Assembly (NCBI GenBank): GCA_021162925.1
Contig: JAGGXQ010000014.1
Coordinates: 1-5,565 of the forward strand
Length of the DNA: 5,565 bases
Origin: Nitrososphaerota archaeon
Lineage (GTDB): Archaea; Thermoproteota; Nitrososphaeria; Nitrososphaerales; JAGGXQ01
Direction: 5' to 3'
Position 1 is the first letter of the stretch. Every line of letters starts with the position of its first letter. Below the pieces are notes generated by a model. It had not been told where the DNA came from. It did no database searches and saw only the letters and a list, made by a program, of their open reading frames with translations. Positions 5,197 to 5,565 of the stretch are shown here, piece after piece. The position numbers and the translations under genes are program-made.

Positions 5197-5565
5197 CTCC
5201 CCAGGTAGTAGTAGGAGCCCTTCTCCTTCTGCTCCCTGTCGAGCCTGCTATCCGGCTTGTTGACTCTAGGCCTGCCCGTATCCGGATCCCTCCTGTAGGT
5301 TATGCTCAGCTCCTTTAGAAATAGGTTCATGGCCTTCTCCTTTAGCATCGGCTCGCTCGCATGCCCCCTGATCGCAGGCTCCCCTGAGAAGACCATTATC
5401 CTATCCGAGGTTATGTCTATGAGCTGGATGTCGTGGTCTATGATCATGGCGGCCTTCCCGTGATCCTTGACGAACCTCTGGATGAGCTTGGCGAGGGCGA
5501 GCCTGTCCTCGATGTCCAAAAAGGCCGATGGCTCATCTAGGGCGTAGACTTCGGCATCCCTGAGC
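5193..5565 (-). CDS. ABCE1/Rli1 ribosome-recycling ATPase, C-terminal part only
   Basis: Only the last 123 residues of this roughly 600-residue protein lie in the window; the reading frame is open to the right edge. ABCE1 splits ribosomes after termination, using two ATPase domains and an N-terminal Fe-S domain, and also acts in initiation. The visible part is the end of the second nucleotide-binding domain: Walker B VYALDE, D-loop SAFLD, the H-switch IIDHDI, then SDRIMVFSGEP. It ends with the ABCE1-specific tail, including GHASEPM, MNLFLKEL, ITYRRD, TGRPRVNKP, LDREQKEKG and SYYY. The H-switch has Asp before His where many relatives have Glu. An internal TTG at 5519 is not a start, because the upstream codons encode Walker B. 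It is coupled to trm5 by a 4-bp overlap, placing two translation factors in one transcript. Confidence 0.95.
   Translation of the reverse strand, partial: LRDAEVYALDEPSAFLDIEDRLALAKLIQRFVKDHGKAAMIIDHDIQLIDITSDRIMVFSGEPAIRGHASEPMLKEKAMNLFLKELSITYRRDPDTGRPRVNKPDSRLDREQKEKGSYYYLGR

Noticed and set aside
4963..5263. Plus-strand frames opposite Trm5 and the ABCE1 tail
   Set aside because: Antisense shadows of two well-supported genes.

Overview
The window reads as chromosome of an archaeon. The signs are the C-terminal end of the ribosome-recycling ATPase ABCE1, an archaeal/eukaryotic-type Trm5 tRNA methyltransferase, an Lrp/AsnC regulator behind a BRE/TATA-type promoter, TATA boxes placed so that transcripts begin at or next to the start codon, and heavy use of AGG (Arg) and ATA (Ile). 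Coding DNA is G+C-rich and the main intergenic gap is strikingly A+T-rich, as is common in thermophilic TACK-group archaea. A Korarchaeota- or Thermoproteota-like source is my guess, not something the sequence proves. I see no mobile element, CRISPR array, tRNA or complete rRNA gene.

Layout. Positions 1-2939 hold a tightly packed minus-strand operon of three genes, in transcription order: an unassigned 225-residue protein with a HExxH motif; a 540-residue fusion of a nucleotidyltransferase domain, a winged-helix-like middle and a Bud32/RIO-like kinase; and a TatD-family metal-dependent hydrolase, cut by the window edge. Both junctions overlap (23 bp and 4 bp). Positions 2940-3136 are an A+T-rich divergent promoter region with two short dyads. 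On the plus strand an Lrp/AsnC-type regulator follows (3137-3601), ending in a T-tract. It converges on a minus-strand UPF0173-type metallo-beta-lactamase-fold hydrolase (3684-4340). Upstream of that lies a minus-strand translation-related pair, Trm5 (4363-5196) and ABCE1 (5193-5565, partial), joined by an ATGA overlap.

How the parts fit. ABCE1 and Trm5 are both translation genes and look co-transcribed and translationally coupled. The hydrolase beside them has its own TATA box, which overlaps the Trm5 stop codon. The same 10-base element, CAGCTTATAA, precedes both the hydrolase and the HExxH operon, in each case 23-25 bases before the start codon, which predicts leaderless mRNAs. The least understood part is the operon at 1-2939. 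The fusion protein belongs to a kind of archaeal protein I recognise in outline, but its substrate and its link to the HExxH protein and TatD are unknown. It is the best candidate here for undescribed biology.
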